Assembly: GCF_000282375.1 (NCBI RefSeq)
Contig: NZ_AKJK01000043.1
Location: 121,105 to 185,104, forward strand
DNA from: Pseudomonas sp. GM50
Lineage (GTDB): Bacteria; Pseudomonadota; Gammaproteobacteria; Pseudomonadales; Pseudomonadaceae
Reading direction: 5' to 3'
DNA: 64,000 nucleotides
Below are positions 33,489-42,650 of this stretch, in pieces. Each line of letters starts with the position of its first letter. Positions within the stretch are counted from its first letter, which is position 1. Under the pieces are notes generated by a model. The model was not told the origin of the DNA. It did no database searches and saw only the letters and a program-made list of their open reading frames with translations. The position numbers were made by a program, and so were the translations under genes.

Positions 33489-34253
33489 ATGTTGTGGCCA
33501 GGGACTCTGATTGGAGCCGGAGCGGGCTTTGCCATAGCCAGCATTCCGGGGGCCATGCTCGGTGCTTTATTGGGACAGGCGCTGGACCGGCGCTTGCACC
33601 TGCAGAGCTGGGCTCATTTATGGGAAAAATTCGGTGGGCGCTCGGTGCTGCGCAACGATGAACTGCTGTTCGTGTTGCTGGGCCGATTGGCCAAGAGTGA
33701 TGGACGGGTAGTAGATGGCCACATCCAGCAAGCGCGGCAGGAAATGCGCTCGCTGGAGATGAGCGAACCGGCGCAACGTCGAGCGATTGCGGCGTTCAAT
33801 CGCGGTAAGTCGGGACATGACCGGTTGCGCGGTTATCTGCGACGCCTGAGTAATCAGCCCTATGCGGCGGAAGGTGTGTTGCGTGCCTGTTGGCGGATGG
33901 TCTGGGCCGATGGCCGCGCCGGTAGCAGTGAGCGCGAGCTGATTGCCCAGTGGGGCAAATGGTTGGGCTGGACGTCGCATCAGGTGCAGGCGCTGGCGAA
34001 CGACTACGAGCCGAAGCGCCCATCGGTCAGCAGCGCGATCACTTATCAAGACGCCTTGCAACTATTGGGAGTGTCAGCGACCAGTGAGCCGGCGCAAATC
34101 AAGCGCGCCTATCGACGACTGCTCAGTCGTCATCACCCGGACAAGATTGCCGGCAGCGGTGCGACGGCGTTGCAGGTTCGCGAGGCCACGGACAAGACTC
34201 GCGAGTTGCATACCGCTTACACATTGATTCGTGAGCGGCGGGATTTTCGTTAG
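33489..34253 (+). CDS. djlA: DjlA-like co-chaperone (TerB and DnaJ domains)
   Basis: 254 aa. An N-terminal hydrophobic helix with Gly zipper-like repeats (GAGAGFAIA...GAMLGALLGQ) anchors it; TerB-like domain about 55-170; C-terminal J domain about 190-254 with 'SRHHPDKI' carrying the HPD tripeptide. Would stimulate DnaK at the inner membrane. Follows murU by one base. Confidence 0.85.
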   Translation: MLWPGTLIGAGAGFAIASIPGAMLGALLGQALDRRLHLQSWAHLWEKFGGRSVLRNDELLFVLLGRLAKSDGRVVDGHIQQARQEMRSLEMSEPAQRRAIAAFNRGKSGHDRLRGYLRRLSNQPYAAEGVLRACWRMVWADGRAGSSERELIAQWGKWLGWTSHQVQALANDYEPKRPSVSSAITYQDALQLLGVSATSEPAQIKRAYRRLLSRHHPDKIAGSGATALQVREATDKTRELHTAYTLIRERRDFR

Positions 34254-34284
34254 CCGGGTAGAGTTGTGTTGTCAGTGATTCCGT

Positions 34285-34368
34285 CTTCGCGAGCAAGCCT
34301 CGCTCCTACAGGTTTTATGATCGCCGGGCGCGACACGTAACCTGTAGGAGCGAGGCTTGCCCGCGAAG
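34285..34368. repeat. REPIN between djlA and the DUF3530 gene
   Basis: CTTCGCGAGCAAGCCTCGCTCCTACAGG and a near reverse complement flank a 29-base core; convergent-gene gap, probably also acting as a terminator. Confidence 0.85.
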
Positions 34369-34385
34369 GGGGACGACTCGGTCTA

Positions 34386-35375
34386 TCAGTCCGCCGCATT
34401 CTGTGGATTCAACCACCCGCGCACCCGACGAACCAACTGCTCTTGTTCTGCCTTGGCATTTGGCAACGCCTTGAGCGATACCTGACTGAACCCCGAAGTC
34501 TTCAAGCGCTTGCTGGCCTGCACGCGTTCCAGCGCCGCGTTACGATCCACCGGCTTATCCATATAGAAGATATCTGCGGTAGGCAGCTTCAAGGTGGGTG
34601 TGAGCTCAGCCAGCCCCGGTTTTGCTGTAACAGGCGTCTGGGCGGCGACCATCACCAGCTTCTCCACTTGCGATGGCTGCTTCTCGCTCAGATAACGCGC
34701 GGCCCAGTAAGCGCCGGTACCATGGCCCAACACGACGATACTGCGAGCGCTTTGCTGTTCGGCGTAGGCGATGGCTGCATCGATGCGAGCGAAGATTCGC
34801 TCAGCGTCGGCTTTGGCCTGTTCTTCGGTGGTTTCGACGATGGCCTTGTCGGCCACGTCCGCTTCGCCGCCGGCCGCCTGTTCGATGGGCGCTGCAGTCG
34901 TGGAATCTTTGCTGCCGGCATCAGGCGTTTTGGGCGCTGGCGCCACTTCGACGATGCGTGGCGCAATGGCTTCGCTTTGCAGGTCCGGCAAGGTGATACT
35001 CAGGCTGCTCCACTCGGCGTCCGGCAACTTGCGCCGCAATGGGCTGATCGCTTGCGGCCAGTCAACGGTTTCACCGGCGCCCGGGATGATAATCACCGCG
35101 CCTTTGGGTTCGGCGGTATTGGCCGGTTTCCACAAGGCGAGAAAGTTGTCGTTGCCGGCTTGCAGTTGTTGCTGTTCCTGCACCGGGATTTTTCGCTCAA
35201 GTGCGCTCGCTTCTTCCTGACTACGCTCAAGCAGCGGCTGGCGTTCAACCGGTTTTTCTTCTGCGGGTTTTTCCGCTGCGGCAGGTGCCGGGTCGGCCGC
35301 CTCGACGGAAAACGCGCAAGGCAGGATCAACGACAGGCACAATGCTGGCAGTGCCAGGCGGTAGACAGGGGGCAT
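34386..35375 (-). CDS. DUF3530 alpha/beta-hydrolase-fold exported protein
   Basis: 329 aa with a signal peptide (LALPALCLSLILPCAFSVEA). An Ala/Glu/Pro-rich linker follows, then an alpha/beta-hydrolase-like core with a strand 'GAVIIIPGAGETVDWP' and the elbow 'VVLGHGTGAYWAARYL' near residue 220. The elbow has Gly at the usual nucleophile Ser position (GHGTG, not GHSxG), so hydrolase activity is doubtful. Function unknown. A Glu/Lys-rich, possibly coiled, stretch lies at about 175-200. Confidence 0.8.
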   Translation of the reverse strand: MPPVYRLALPALCLSLILPCAFSVEAADPAPAAAEKPAEEKPVERQPLLERSQEEASALERKIPVQEQQQLQAGNDNFLALWKPANTAEPKGAVIIIPGAGETVDWPQAISPLRRKLPDAEWSSLSITLPDLQSEAIAPRIVEVAPAPKTPDAGSKDSTTAAPIEQAAGGEADVADKAIVETTEEQAKADAERIFARIDAAIAYAEQQSARSIVVLGHGTGAYWAARYLSEKQPSQVEKLVMVAAQTPVTAKPGLAELTPTLKLPTADIFYMDKPVDRNAALERVQASKRLKTSGFSQVSLKALPNAKAEQEQLVRRVRGWLNPQNAAD

Positions 35376-35448
35376 CGGATATTCCAGGCCAGAAGTTATT
35401 CCGGCAGCCTAATGGGTTGGTCAGTATTTGTCAGTGTGTGAGACTTCG

Positions 35449-37845
35449 ATGATGCATTTTCGCTGCCTGTGGGTTATCGGCTGTTTATGGTTTCCCTTGA
35501 TGGGCTGGGCGGCGCCCGCGCCACCGGCGCACGTCGTGCACCTGTCGCCAGCGCAACAGCAATGGCTGGCGCAGCATGGCGAGTTGCGGGTCGCAGTGGT
35601 GTTGCAAACGCCCTATGCTCAATACGATCGCCGCTTGCAGCGCCTGTCCGGGGTTAACGTCGAACTGATGAAGTGGCTGGCCAAGGCCCTCAAGCTCGAA
35701 CTGAGTTGGCGTAATTATCCTGATCTTGCGCAATTGGAAGCCGCGGCGCGTGAAGGCGACATCGATATCGCGCCAGGTTTGACGCAAACCCCCGCGGGTT
35801 TGCGGCTTTGGCAATTTTCCGACCCTTACATGCGGGTGCCGCAACTGGTGGTGAGCGACCAGAAAAGCACCGGTGCGGTAGAACTGGAAAAACTCGACAG
35901 CCAGACCCGCGTCGCCGTGCGCATGCCCAGCGTCACCGCCGATTATTTGCGCAGCACCTATCCCCATCTGAATCTGCAAGGCGTGCCTCTGGACCGCCAG
36001 GCGCTGCAACTGTTGTTGAGTCAGCAGGCCGGTTACGCCGTGGTCGATGAAGCGCAGTTCGGGCGTCTGTCTGCCGAGCCTGAGTTCTCCGGGCTGGCCG
36101 TGGTGGGCGATATCGGTTTCCCGCAACTGCTGCGGGTGGCCACGCGCCGGGACTGGCCGGAGTTGGCCGGTATCGTCGAAAGCGCGCTGCGGGCGATCCC
36201 GGCCAAGGACCTGGAGCAACTGCACAATCAATGGGTGCAACCCAAGTATCCGCGACTGTCCGAGTCGCCGGGTTTCTGGCAGAACCTCTGCCTGCTCTTG
36301 GTGGTGTTGCTGTTGAGCAGCATGGCCATTGTGTTCTGGCAACGTCGCCAACAACACAGTCTGGAGCAACGATTGCTGGCGGCGCGCGAAGACATTGCCC
36401 TGCGCGAGGCCAGCGAAGAGGCCTTGCGCCTCACGCAGTTTTCCATCGATCAGAGCACCGTCGGCATCCTCTGGGTCAACTGGGACAGCCATGTGCGCTA
36501 TGCCAACCGCGCGGCCGAAACCATGCTCGGCTACCCGGCGGGCGGAATCATCGATCGGCCATTGATCGACTTCGAACCCGGATTGCATATGGACCGCTGG
36601 CTGAGCCTGTGGAAACGCGCCCGGGCCAGTGAAGAGGGGCCGCAAAGTTTCGAAACCAATTGCGTGCGAGCCGATGGCAGTATTCTGCCGGCGGACGTTT
36701 CGTTGAGCTTCTTGCGTTTTCGCGATGGCGAATACCTGGTGGTTTATCTCAATGACGTCACCGAACGTCGTCGTGCCCTGGCCGCGTTGCAGGAAAGCGA
36801 AGCGCGGCTGCAAGGGATCGCCGCCAACGTTCCCGGCCTGGTCTTTCGTCTGGAGCGCGCGCCGGTGACCGGGCAGATCGACTTTGCCTACATCAGTGAA
36901 GGCAGCGAGAGCCTGGTGGGGTACTCGCCGGCGACTCTGGCCCATCGCGACAAAGGCTTGCGCAGCCTGGTGCATCCGGATGACAAAGCCAGCTATCACC
37001 AGACTCAGGACCATGCACTGGACACCGACAGTGACTGGTCGTGGCAGGGGCGGATTCTGACCCGTCAGGGCGAACAGCGCTGGGCCGAGATCAAGGCCAT
37101 CACCCGTCGGCTCGAAGACGGCGCCTATGTCTGGGACGGGATTGTGTGGGACATCACCGAGAGCAAGCGCATCGAACTGGAACTGGCCAGTTCCCGCGAG
37201 CAATTGCGCGAGTTGTCCGCCCACCTGGAGAGCGTGCGGGAAGAGGAAAAAGCCCGTATCGCCCGGGAAGTTCACGACGAGTTGGGTCAGATGTTGACCG
37301 TGCTGAAGCTGGAAACGTCCATGTGCGAACTGGCCTACGCCCAGCTCGACCCGGGTCTGCATGAGCGCTTGAACAGCATGAAGCGGCTGATCGCTCAACT
37401 GTTTCAACTGGTACGCGATGTGGCCACGGCGCTACGGCCGCCGATTCTCGATGCCGGGATTGCCTCGGCCATCGAATGGCAGGCCCGGCGGTTCGAGGCG
37501 CGCACGCAGATCCCGTGCCTGGTACAAGTGCCGGATAACTTGCCGGTGCTCAGTGATGCCAAGGCCATCGGGCTGTTTCGGATCCTTCAGGAAGCGCTGA
37601 CCAATGTCATGCGCCACGCCCAAGCGCATACTGTTGAACTGACACTGGCCCTTGAGGGCGACGAACTCTGTCTGACTGTTAGCGATGATGGCGTAGGATT
37701 TGTCGCCGCTCCTGGCAGGCCGACATCCTTTGGTGTGGTCGGCATGCGTGAGCGGGTGTTGATCATGGGCGGGCAGTTGTCGCTTGAGAGTGAGCCGGGT
37801 GAGGGCACGACCCTGACGGTAAGAGTGCCGCTGGATGAGGCCTGA
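35449..37845 (+). CDS. agtS: Hybrid-input sensor histidine kinase AgtS
   Basis: ATG 35449 chosen (start of the signal segment); about 798 aa. Periplasmic SBP_bac_3 sensor domain about 35-265, membrane helix about 285-305, two PAS domains about 335-575, HisKA_3 dimerisation helix with phosphoacceptor His in 'REVHDELGQ' near 605, and HATPase about 690-795 (NVMRHAQAHT, DDGVGF). Matches the PAO1 AgtS position. Senses GABA/aminovalerate-type compounds and controls the importer downstream. The link to the ligand rests on the family, not on this sequence. Confidence 0.88.
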   Translation: MMHFRCLWVIGCLWFPLMGWAAPAPPAHVVHLSPAQQQWLAQHGELRVAVVLQTPYAQYDRRLQRLSGVNVELMKWLAKALKLELSWRNYPDLAQLEAAAREGDIDIAPGLTQTPAGLRLWQFSDPYMRVPQLVVSDQKSTGAVELEKLDSQTRVAVRMPSVTADYLRSTYPHLNLQGVPLDRQALQLLLSQQAGYAVVDEAQFGRLSAEPEFSGLAVVGDIGFPQLLRVATRRDWPELAGIVESALRAIPAKDLEQLHNQWVQPKYPRLSESPGFWQNLCLLLVVLLLSSMAIVFWQRRQQHSLEQRLLAAREDIALREASEEALRLTQFSIDQSTVGILWVNWDSHVRYANRAAETMLGYPAGGIIDRPLIDFEPGLHMDRWLSLWKRARASEEGPQSFETNCVRADGSILPADVSLSFLRFRDGEYLVVYLNDVTERRRALAALQESEARLQGIAANVPGLVFRLERAPVTGQIDFAYISEGSESLVGYSPATLAHRDKGLRSLVHPDDKASYHQTQDHALDTDSDWSWQGRILTRQGEQRWAEIKAITRRLEDGAYVWDGIVWDITESKRIELELASSREQLRELSAHLESVREEEKARIAREVHDELGQMLTVLKLETSMCELAYAQLDPGLHERLNSMKRLIAQLFQLVRDVATALRPPILDAGIASAIEWQARRFEARTQIPCLVQVPDNLPVLSDAKAIGLFRILQEALTNVMRHAQAHTVELTLALEGDELCLTVSDDGVGFVAAPGRPTSFGVVGMRERVLIMGGQLSLESEPGEGTTLTVRVPLDEA

Positions 37846-37872
37846 AGAATTTTTGTTGTCTGTGCTGACGCC

Positions 37873-37962
37873 TTCGCGAGCAAGCCCGCTCCCACAGGGG
37901 GTTGTGTAAGTGCACAGATCTTTGACACCCCCAAATCACTGTGGGAGCGGGCTTGCTCGCGA
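37873..37962. repeat. REPIN between agtS and agtR
   Basis: CTTCGCGAGCAAGCCCGCTCCCACAG and its reverse complement flank a core containing GTGTAAGTGCACAGATC. It sits between agtS and agtR, so it will be transcribed inside the operon. Confidence 0.8.
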
Positions 37963-38000
37963 ATGATCCTGGCTCTGACATAAGAAGAATGGAGAAGAAC

Positions 38001-38630
38001 GTGATCCGTGTACTGGTAGCCGAAGACCACACCATCGTTCGCGAAGGCATCAAGCAATTGATCGGTCTGGCCAAGGACTTGCTGGTGGTAGGGGAGGCGA
38101 GCAATGGTGAACAGTTACTCGAGGCCTTGCGCCATGTTCCCTGCGAAGTGGTGTTGCTGGATATCTCCATGCCCGGGGTCAACGGCCTGGAAGCGATTCC
38201 GCGGATTCGCGCCTTGAACAATCCCCCGGCGATTCTGGTGTTGTCGATGCATGACGAAGCGCAAATGGCCGCTCGGGCGTTGAAGGTTGGCGCCGCAGGC
38301 TATGCGACCAAGGACAGCGATCCGGCATTGCTGCTGACGGCAATCCGCAAAGTCGCGGCGGGAGGGCGATACATCGACCCGGACCTGGCCGACCGTATGG
38401 TCTTTGAAGTCGGCCTGACTGATTCGCGGCCGTTGCACTCGTTGCTGTCGGAGCGTGAATTCTCGGTGTTCGAACGCCTGGCCCAAGGCGCCAACGTCAA
38501 CGACATCGCCCAACAACTGGCCCTCAGCAGCAAAACCATCAGCACCCACAAAGCGCGACTGATGCAGAAACTCAACATCACCTCCCTGGCCGAACTGGTG
38601 AAGTACGCGATGGAGCACAAGCTCCTCTGA
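38001..38630 (+). CDS. agtR: NarL/LuxR-type response regulator AgtR
   Basis: GTG 38001 preferred (VIRVLVAEDH, GGAGAAG 5-6 bases upstream); ATG 37989 is the alternative; longer frames run into the REPIN. 209 aa. Receiver domain 1-120 with 'AEDH', phospho-Asp in 'VLLDISMPG' near 54, and Lys near 105; LuxR-type helix-turn-helix 'LSEREFSVFERLAQG...SSKTISTHKARL' about 145-200. The cognate regulator of AgtS. Ends 20 bases before a REPIN. Confidence 0.9.
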   Translation: MIRVLVAEDHTIVREGIKQLIGLAKDLLVVGEASNGEQLLEALRHVPCEVVLLDISMPGVNGLEAIPRIRALNNPPAILVLSMHDEAQMAARALKVGAAGYATKDSDPALLLTAIRKVAAGGRYIDPDLADRMVFEVGLTDSRPLHSLLSEREFSVFERLAQGANVNDIAQQLALSSKTISTHKARLMQKLNITSLAELVKYAMEHKLL

Positions 38631-38648
38631 TTCTGAACGCGATCCCCC

Positions 38649-38720
38649 GTAGGCGCGAGGCTTGCCCGCGAAGCTTTTAGCGCACTTGAGGACGCCTTCG
38701 CGGGCAAGCCTCGCTCCTAC
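38649..38720. repeat. REPIN, reverse-complement twin of the one at 54424
   Basis: 72 bases, GTAGGCGCGAGGCTTGCC ... GGCAAGCCTCGCTCCTAC. Read as reverse complement it matches 54424-54495 at 71 of 72 positions, core included. Confidence 0.9.
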
Positions 38721-38732
38721 GGGATCGTTGTG

Positions 38733-38753
38733 GCATGTCCATTTACGACATGC
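38733..38753. repeat. Inverted repeat GCATGTC/GACATGC upstream of agtA
   Basis: A 7-bp perfect inverted repeat with 7-base spacing in the 330-base gap between agtR and agtA. It has no U-tract. It could be an operator or the terminator of agtR. Confidence 0.35.
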
Positions 38754-38840
38754 ACACAAAGCCGCTTTTGCCGGTTCTTATGGCTTGCAGCTTACCGCCT
38801 GTCGCTATCGCAAATCGACATATCCATCCCCGCCATCCTT

Positions 38841-38856
38841 GTAGGGCAATCCCTAC
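38841..38856. promoter_or_regulatory. Candidate response-regulator site GTAGGG-CAAT-CCCTAC
   Basis: A perfect 6+4+6 palindrome 110 bases upstream of agtA. The size and spacing are like NarL-type regulator sites, making it a candidate for AgtR binding. Binding by AgtR is inference. Confidence 0.4.
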
Positions 38857-38966
38857 CCACAATCTTCCATCCGGCTGAGGCGATTCTCTCCTGCGCCCCG
38901 ATTTGCGCCGCTCCCAGCGTCCACTAGGCTTAGTCCACAGCAGTCATCAATAACAAAGGTGTGGGT

Positions 38967-40091
38967 ATGAGCCAGGTCGATTCAAGCGCAGGGGCCAATG
39001 ACATTCTGGTCAGCTTTCGTGGAGTGCAAAAGAGCTACGACGGCGAGAACCTGATCGTCAAAGACCTCAACCTGGATATTCGCAAAGGCGAATTCCTCAC
39101 CTTGCTCGGGCCGTCCGGCTCCGGCAAGACCACCAGTCTGATGATGCTCGCCGGTTTCGAAACGCCGACCGCCGGCGAGATTCAACTGGCCGGGCGCTCC
39201 ATCAACAACGTGCCGCCGCATAAACGCGACATTGGCATGGTGTTCCAGAACTATGCATTGTTTCCGCACATGACCGTGGCCGAGAACCTGGCGTTCCCGC
39301 TGACTGTGCGCGGCTTGAACAAAAGCGACGTCAGTGACCGGGTCAAACGTGTTTTGAGCATGGTTCAGCTCGACACCTTCGCCCAGCGCTATCCGGCACA
39401 ACTGTCCGGCGGCCAGCAACAGCGTGTGGCTTTGGCCCGCGCCCTGGTGTTCGAACCGCAACTGGTGCTGATGGACGAACCCCTCGGCGCACTGGACAAA
39501 CAACTGCGCGAACACATGCAGATGGAAATCAAACACCTGCACCAGCGTCTCGGCGTAACCGTGGTCTACGTGACCCACGACCAGGGCGAAGCCCTGACCA
39601 TGTCCGACCGCGTCGCTGTGTTCCATCAGGGCGAAATCCAGCAGATCGCGCCACCGCGCACACTCTACGAAGAGCCGAAAAATACCTTCGTCGCCAACTT
39701 CATCGGCGAGAACAACCGCCTCAACGGCCGCTTGCACAGCCATACCGGCGACCGCTGCGTGGTCGAGTTGGGTCGCGGTGAAAAGGTCGAAGCGCTCGCA
39801 GTCAACGTCGGCAAGACCGGCGAACCCGTCACGCTGTCGATTCGCCCGGAGCGCGTGAGCCTCAATGGTTCGAGCGAGTCCTGCGTCAACCGCTTCTCAG
39901 GGAGGGTGGCGGAATTCATCTATCTGGGCGACCACGTCCGGGTTCGCCTGGAAGTCTGCGGCAAGACCGACTTCTTCGTGAAACAACCGATTGCCGAGCT
40001 CGATCCCGCGCTCGCTGTCGGCGATGTGGTACCGCTTGGCTGGCAGGTCGAACACGTTCGCGCGCTCGACCCACTTTTAGAGGCGCATTGA
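38967..40091 (+). CDS. agtA: ABC importer ATPase AgtA (GABA/5-aminovalerate)
   Basis: ATG 38967 chosen (MSQVDSSAGAND; AAGG about 8 bases upstream). 374 aa, spermidine/putrescine type. Walker A 'GPSGSGKTT', Q-loop 'FQNYALF', signature 'LSGGQQQRVALA', Walker B 'LVLMDEPLGALD', then a C-terminal TOBE domain about 280-360. Hydrolyses ATP to drive the AgtB-captured substrate through AgtC and AgtD. Confidence 0.9.
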   Translation: MSQVDSSAGANDILVSFRGVQKSYDGENLIVKDLNLDIRKGEFLTLLGPSGSGKTTSLMMLAGFETPTAGEIQLAGRSINNVPPHKRDIGMVFQNYALFPHMTVAENLAFPLTVRGLNKSDVSDRVKRVLSMVQLDTFAQRYPAQLSGGQQQRVALARALVFEPQLVLMDEPLGALDKQLREHMQMEIKHLHQRLGVTVVYVTHDQGEALTMSDRVAVFHQGEIQQIAPPRTLYEEPKNTFVANFIGENNRLNGRLHSHTGDRCVVELGRGEKVEALAVNVGKTGEPVTLSIRPERVSLNGSSESCVNRFSGRVAEFIYLGDHVRVRLEVCGKTDFFVKQPIAELDPALAVGDVVPLGWQVEHVRALDPLLEAH

Positions 40092-40140
40092 TCGCCCCCT
40101 GCTTCACCAACACCAACCCTGCACGTGGAGAGAACAATAA

Positions 40141-41184
40141 ATGTTGAGATCCCTGAAATTCACCGCTTTGGTCATGGGTATGATCGGTGCGGCACACGCG
40201 ATGGCGGCGGGCCCGGACCTGACCGTGGTGTCCTTTGGCGGGGCGAACAAGGCCGCGCAGGTAAAAGCCTTTTACGCACCGTGGGAAGCGGCGGGCAACG
40301 GCAAGATCGTTGCCGGCGAATACAACGGTGAGATGGCCAAGGTCAAAGCCATGGTCGACACCAAGAGCGTGTCCTGGGACCTGGTGGAAGTTGAATCGCC
40401 AGAACTGTCCCGTGGTTGCGACGAGGACATGTTCGAGCAGCTTGATCCGAAGTTGTTCGGCAAGACCGAAGACTACGTCAAGGGTGCCATCCAGCCATGC
40501 GGCGTGGGCTTCTTCGTGTGGTCGACCGTGTTGGCCTACAACGCTGACAAGCTGGCATCCGCACCGACCAGTTGGGTCGATTTCTGGGACACCAAGAAAT
40601 TCCCGGGCAAACGTGGCCTGCGTAAAGGCGCCAAGTACACCCTGGAATTCGCACTGATGGCTGACGGCGTTGCGCCGAAAGACGTCTACAAAGTACTGGC
40701 CGGCAAGGATGGTCAGGACCGTGCGTTCAAGAAACTCGATGAGCTCAAACCAAGCATCCAGTGGTGGGAAGCCGGCGCGCAACCGCCGCAATATCTCGCG
40801 TCCGGTGACGTGGTCATGAGCTCGGCCTACAACGGTCGGATCGCGGCGGTACAGAAAGAAAGCAACCTGAAAGTGGTGTGGAACGGCGGTATCTACGACT
40901 TCGACGCATGGGCGATTCCAAAAGGTCTGGATAAATCCCGTGCTGAAGCGGCGAAGAAATTCATCGCGTTCTCGGTAGCTCCGCAGCAGCAGAAGACCTA
41001 CTCGGAAAACATCGCCTATGGCCCGGCCAACACCCAAGCCGTGCCGTTGCTGTCCAAGGATGTCCTGAAAGACATGCCGACCACCCCGGAAAACATCGCC
41101 AACCAGGTGCAGATCGACGTCAGCTTCTGGGCTGACAACGGCGAGCAACTGGAACAGCGCTTCAATTCCTGGGCTGCCAAGTAA
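40141..41184 (+). CDS. agtB: Periplasmic binding protein AgtB
   Basis: 347 aa with a signal peptide (LVMGMIGAAHAMA). PotD-like SBP_bac_8 fold: 'VVSFGGANKAAQVKAFYAPWEA' after the signal, several Trp near 210-225 (SIQWWEAG) and 'NGGIYDFDAWAIPKG' near 257. Binds the amino acid in the periplasm and delivers it to AgtCD. Ribosome site GGAGAG lies close to the ATG. A REPIN follows before agtC. Confidence 0.88.
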   Translation: MLRSLKFTALVMGMIGAAHAMAAGPDLTVVSFGGANKAAQVKAFYAPWEAAGNGKIVAGEYNGEMAKVKAMVDTKSVSWDLVEVESPELSRGCDEDMFEQLDPKLFGKTEDYVKGAIQPCGVGFFVWSTVLAYNADKLASAPTSWVDFWDTKKFPGKRGLRKGAKYTLEFALMADGVAPKDVYKVLAGKDGQDRAFKKLDELKPSIQWWEAGAQPPQYLASGDVVMSSAYNGRIAAVQKESNLKVVWNGGIYDFDAWAIPKGLDKSRAEAAKKFIAFSVAPQQQKTYSENIAYGPANTQAVPLLSKDVLKDMPTTPENIANQVQIDVSFWADNGEQLEQRFNSWAAK

Positions 41185-41211
41185 GACCACCCCGTGGGCT
41201 TACCCACTCTT

Positions 41212-41301
41212 GTAGGAGCGAGGCTTGCCCGCGAAGACGTCAGCACATTCAACATCAATGTTGACTGACACAGCGCCTTCGCGGGCAAGCCTCTCTCCTA
41301 C
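41212..41301. repeat. REPIN between agtB and agtC
   Basis: GTAGGAGCGAGGCTTGCCCG and GGCAAGCCTCTCTCCTAC flank a core containing ACATTCAACATCAATGTTGA; nearly the same core is found in the REPIN at 43495. Inside the agt operon. Confidence 0.85.
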
Positions 41302-41390
41302 AGGGGTGATGCGTAGTTATCAAGAACAGAGGTGGCCTTGCGGTCACGGAATGCCGCCTCTGTAACGATCAAAGATTTCCGGAGTACGCC

Positions 41391-42638
41391 ATGGCCACCG
41401 CCATTCCCCTGAACGCGGGCACCGACCCCACCTTGAAGCAGCGGCTCAAGCACGCCGAGCGGATCAACCGCTGGAAAGCACAAGCCTTGATCGCGCCGTT
41501 GGTGCTGTTTCTGTTGCTGGTGTTCCTGGTGCCGATCGTGGCGCTGCTCTACAAAAGCGTCGGTAACCCGGAAGTGGTCGGCGCCATGCCACGCACCGTG
41601 GCGGCCATCGCCAGTTGGGACGGCCGAGGCCTGCCGGCAGAGCCTGTGTACAAGGCCGCCAGCGAAGACCTTGCCGAAGCCCGCAAGAATCAGACCTTGG
41701 GCGACTTGTCCAAGCGCTTGAACATGGAGTTGGCCGGCTACCGCAGCCTGTTGACCAAAACCGCACGCGCCTTGCCGTTCGCCACTGAGCCGGCTTCTTA
41801 TAAAGAAGCGCTGGAAGGCCTCGACGAGCGCTGGGGTGATCCGGCCTATTGGCAAGTCGTGCGCCGCAACACCAGTGGCGTCACACCTTATTACCTGCTG
41901 GCCGCCGTCGACCACCGTATCGACGACCTCGGCGAAGTGGCCCCGGCCACTCCCGATCAGGCGATCTACCTCGATATCTTTGCCCGGACCTTCTGGATGG
42001 GCCTGATCATCACCGTGATCTGCCTGGTGCTGGCCTATCCGTTGGCTTACCTGCTGGCGAACCTGCCATCGCGGCAAAGCAACCTGTTGATGATTCTGGT
42101 GCTGTTGCCGTTCTGGACCTCGATTCTGGTGCGGGTCGCCGCGTGGATCGTGTTGCTGCAATCGGGCGGTTTGATCAACAGCGGCCTGATGGCCATGGGC
42201 ATTATCGATAAGCCGTTGGAGCTGGTGTTCAACCGCACCGGGGTCTACATCTCGATGGTGCACATTCTGCTGCCGTTCATGATTCTGCCGATCTACAGCG
42301 TGATGAAAGGCATCTCACCGACCTACATGCGCGCGGCGATTTCCCTCGGCTGCCACCCGTTCGCCAGTTTCTGGCGGGTGTATTTCCCGCAAACCTATGC
42401 CGGTGTCGGCGCCGGTTGCCTGTTGGTGTTCATCCTCGCCATCGGCTACTACATCACCCCGGCGTTGCTGGGCAGCCCGAACGATCAGATGGTCAGCTAT
42501 TTCGTCGCCTTCTACACCAACACCAGCATCAACTGGGGCATGGCGACCGCGCTCGGTGGGCTGTTGCTGCTGGCGACGGTGGTGCTTTATCTGATTTACA
42601 GCTGGCTGGTGGGCGCCAGTCGCCTGCGCTTGAGCTAA
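41391..42638 (+). CDS. agtC: ABC importer permease AgtC
   Basis: 415 aa. PotB-like inner-membrane permease, one N-terminal membrane helix (ALIAPLVLFLLLVFLVPIV), a large 130-residue periplasmic insert (about 55-190) typical of this subfamily, then five helices. The EAA-type cytoplasmic loop that contacts AgtA is near residues 310-330 (MRAAISLGCHPFASF). Followed by agtD after 12 bases. Confidence 0.88.
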   Translation: MATAIPLNAGTDPTLKQRLKHAERINRWKAQALIAPLVLFLLLVFLVPIVALLYKSVGNPEVVGAMPRTVAAIASWDGRGLPAEPVYKAASEDLAEARKNQTLGDLSKRLNMELAGYRSLLTKTARALPFATEPASYKEALEGLDERWGDPAYWQVVRRNTSGVTPYYLLAAVDHRIDDLGEVAPATPDQAIYLDIFARTFWMGLIITVICLVLAYPLAYLLANLPSRQSNLLMILVLLPFWTSILVRVAAWIVLLQSGGLINSGLMAMGIIDKPLELVFNRTGVYISMVHILLPFMILPIYSVMKGISPTYMRAAISLGCHPFASFWRVYFPQTYAGVGAGCLLVFILAIGYYITPALLGSPNDQMVSYFVAFYTNTSINWGMATALGGLLLLATVVLYLIYSWLVGASRLRLS

Positions 42639-42650
42639 GGGGAGAATGAA

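Noticed and set aside
35485..37407. Minus-strand frame of about 640 codons opposite agtS
   Set aside because: Gln/His-rich mirror composition; agtS on the other strand shows complete kinase domains.
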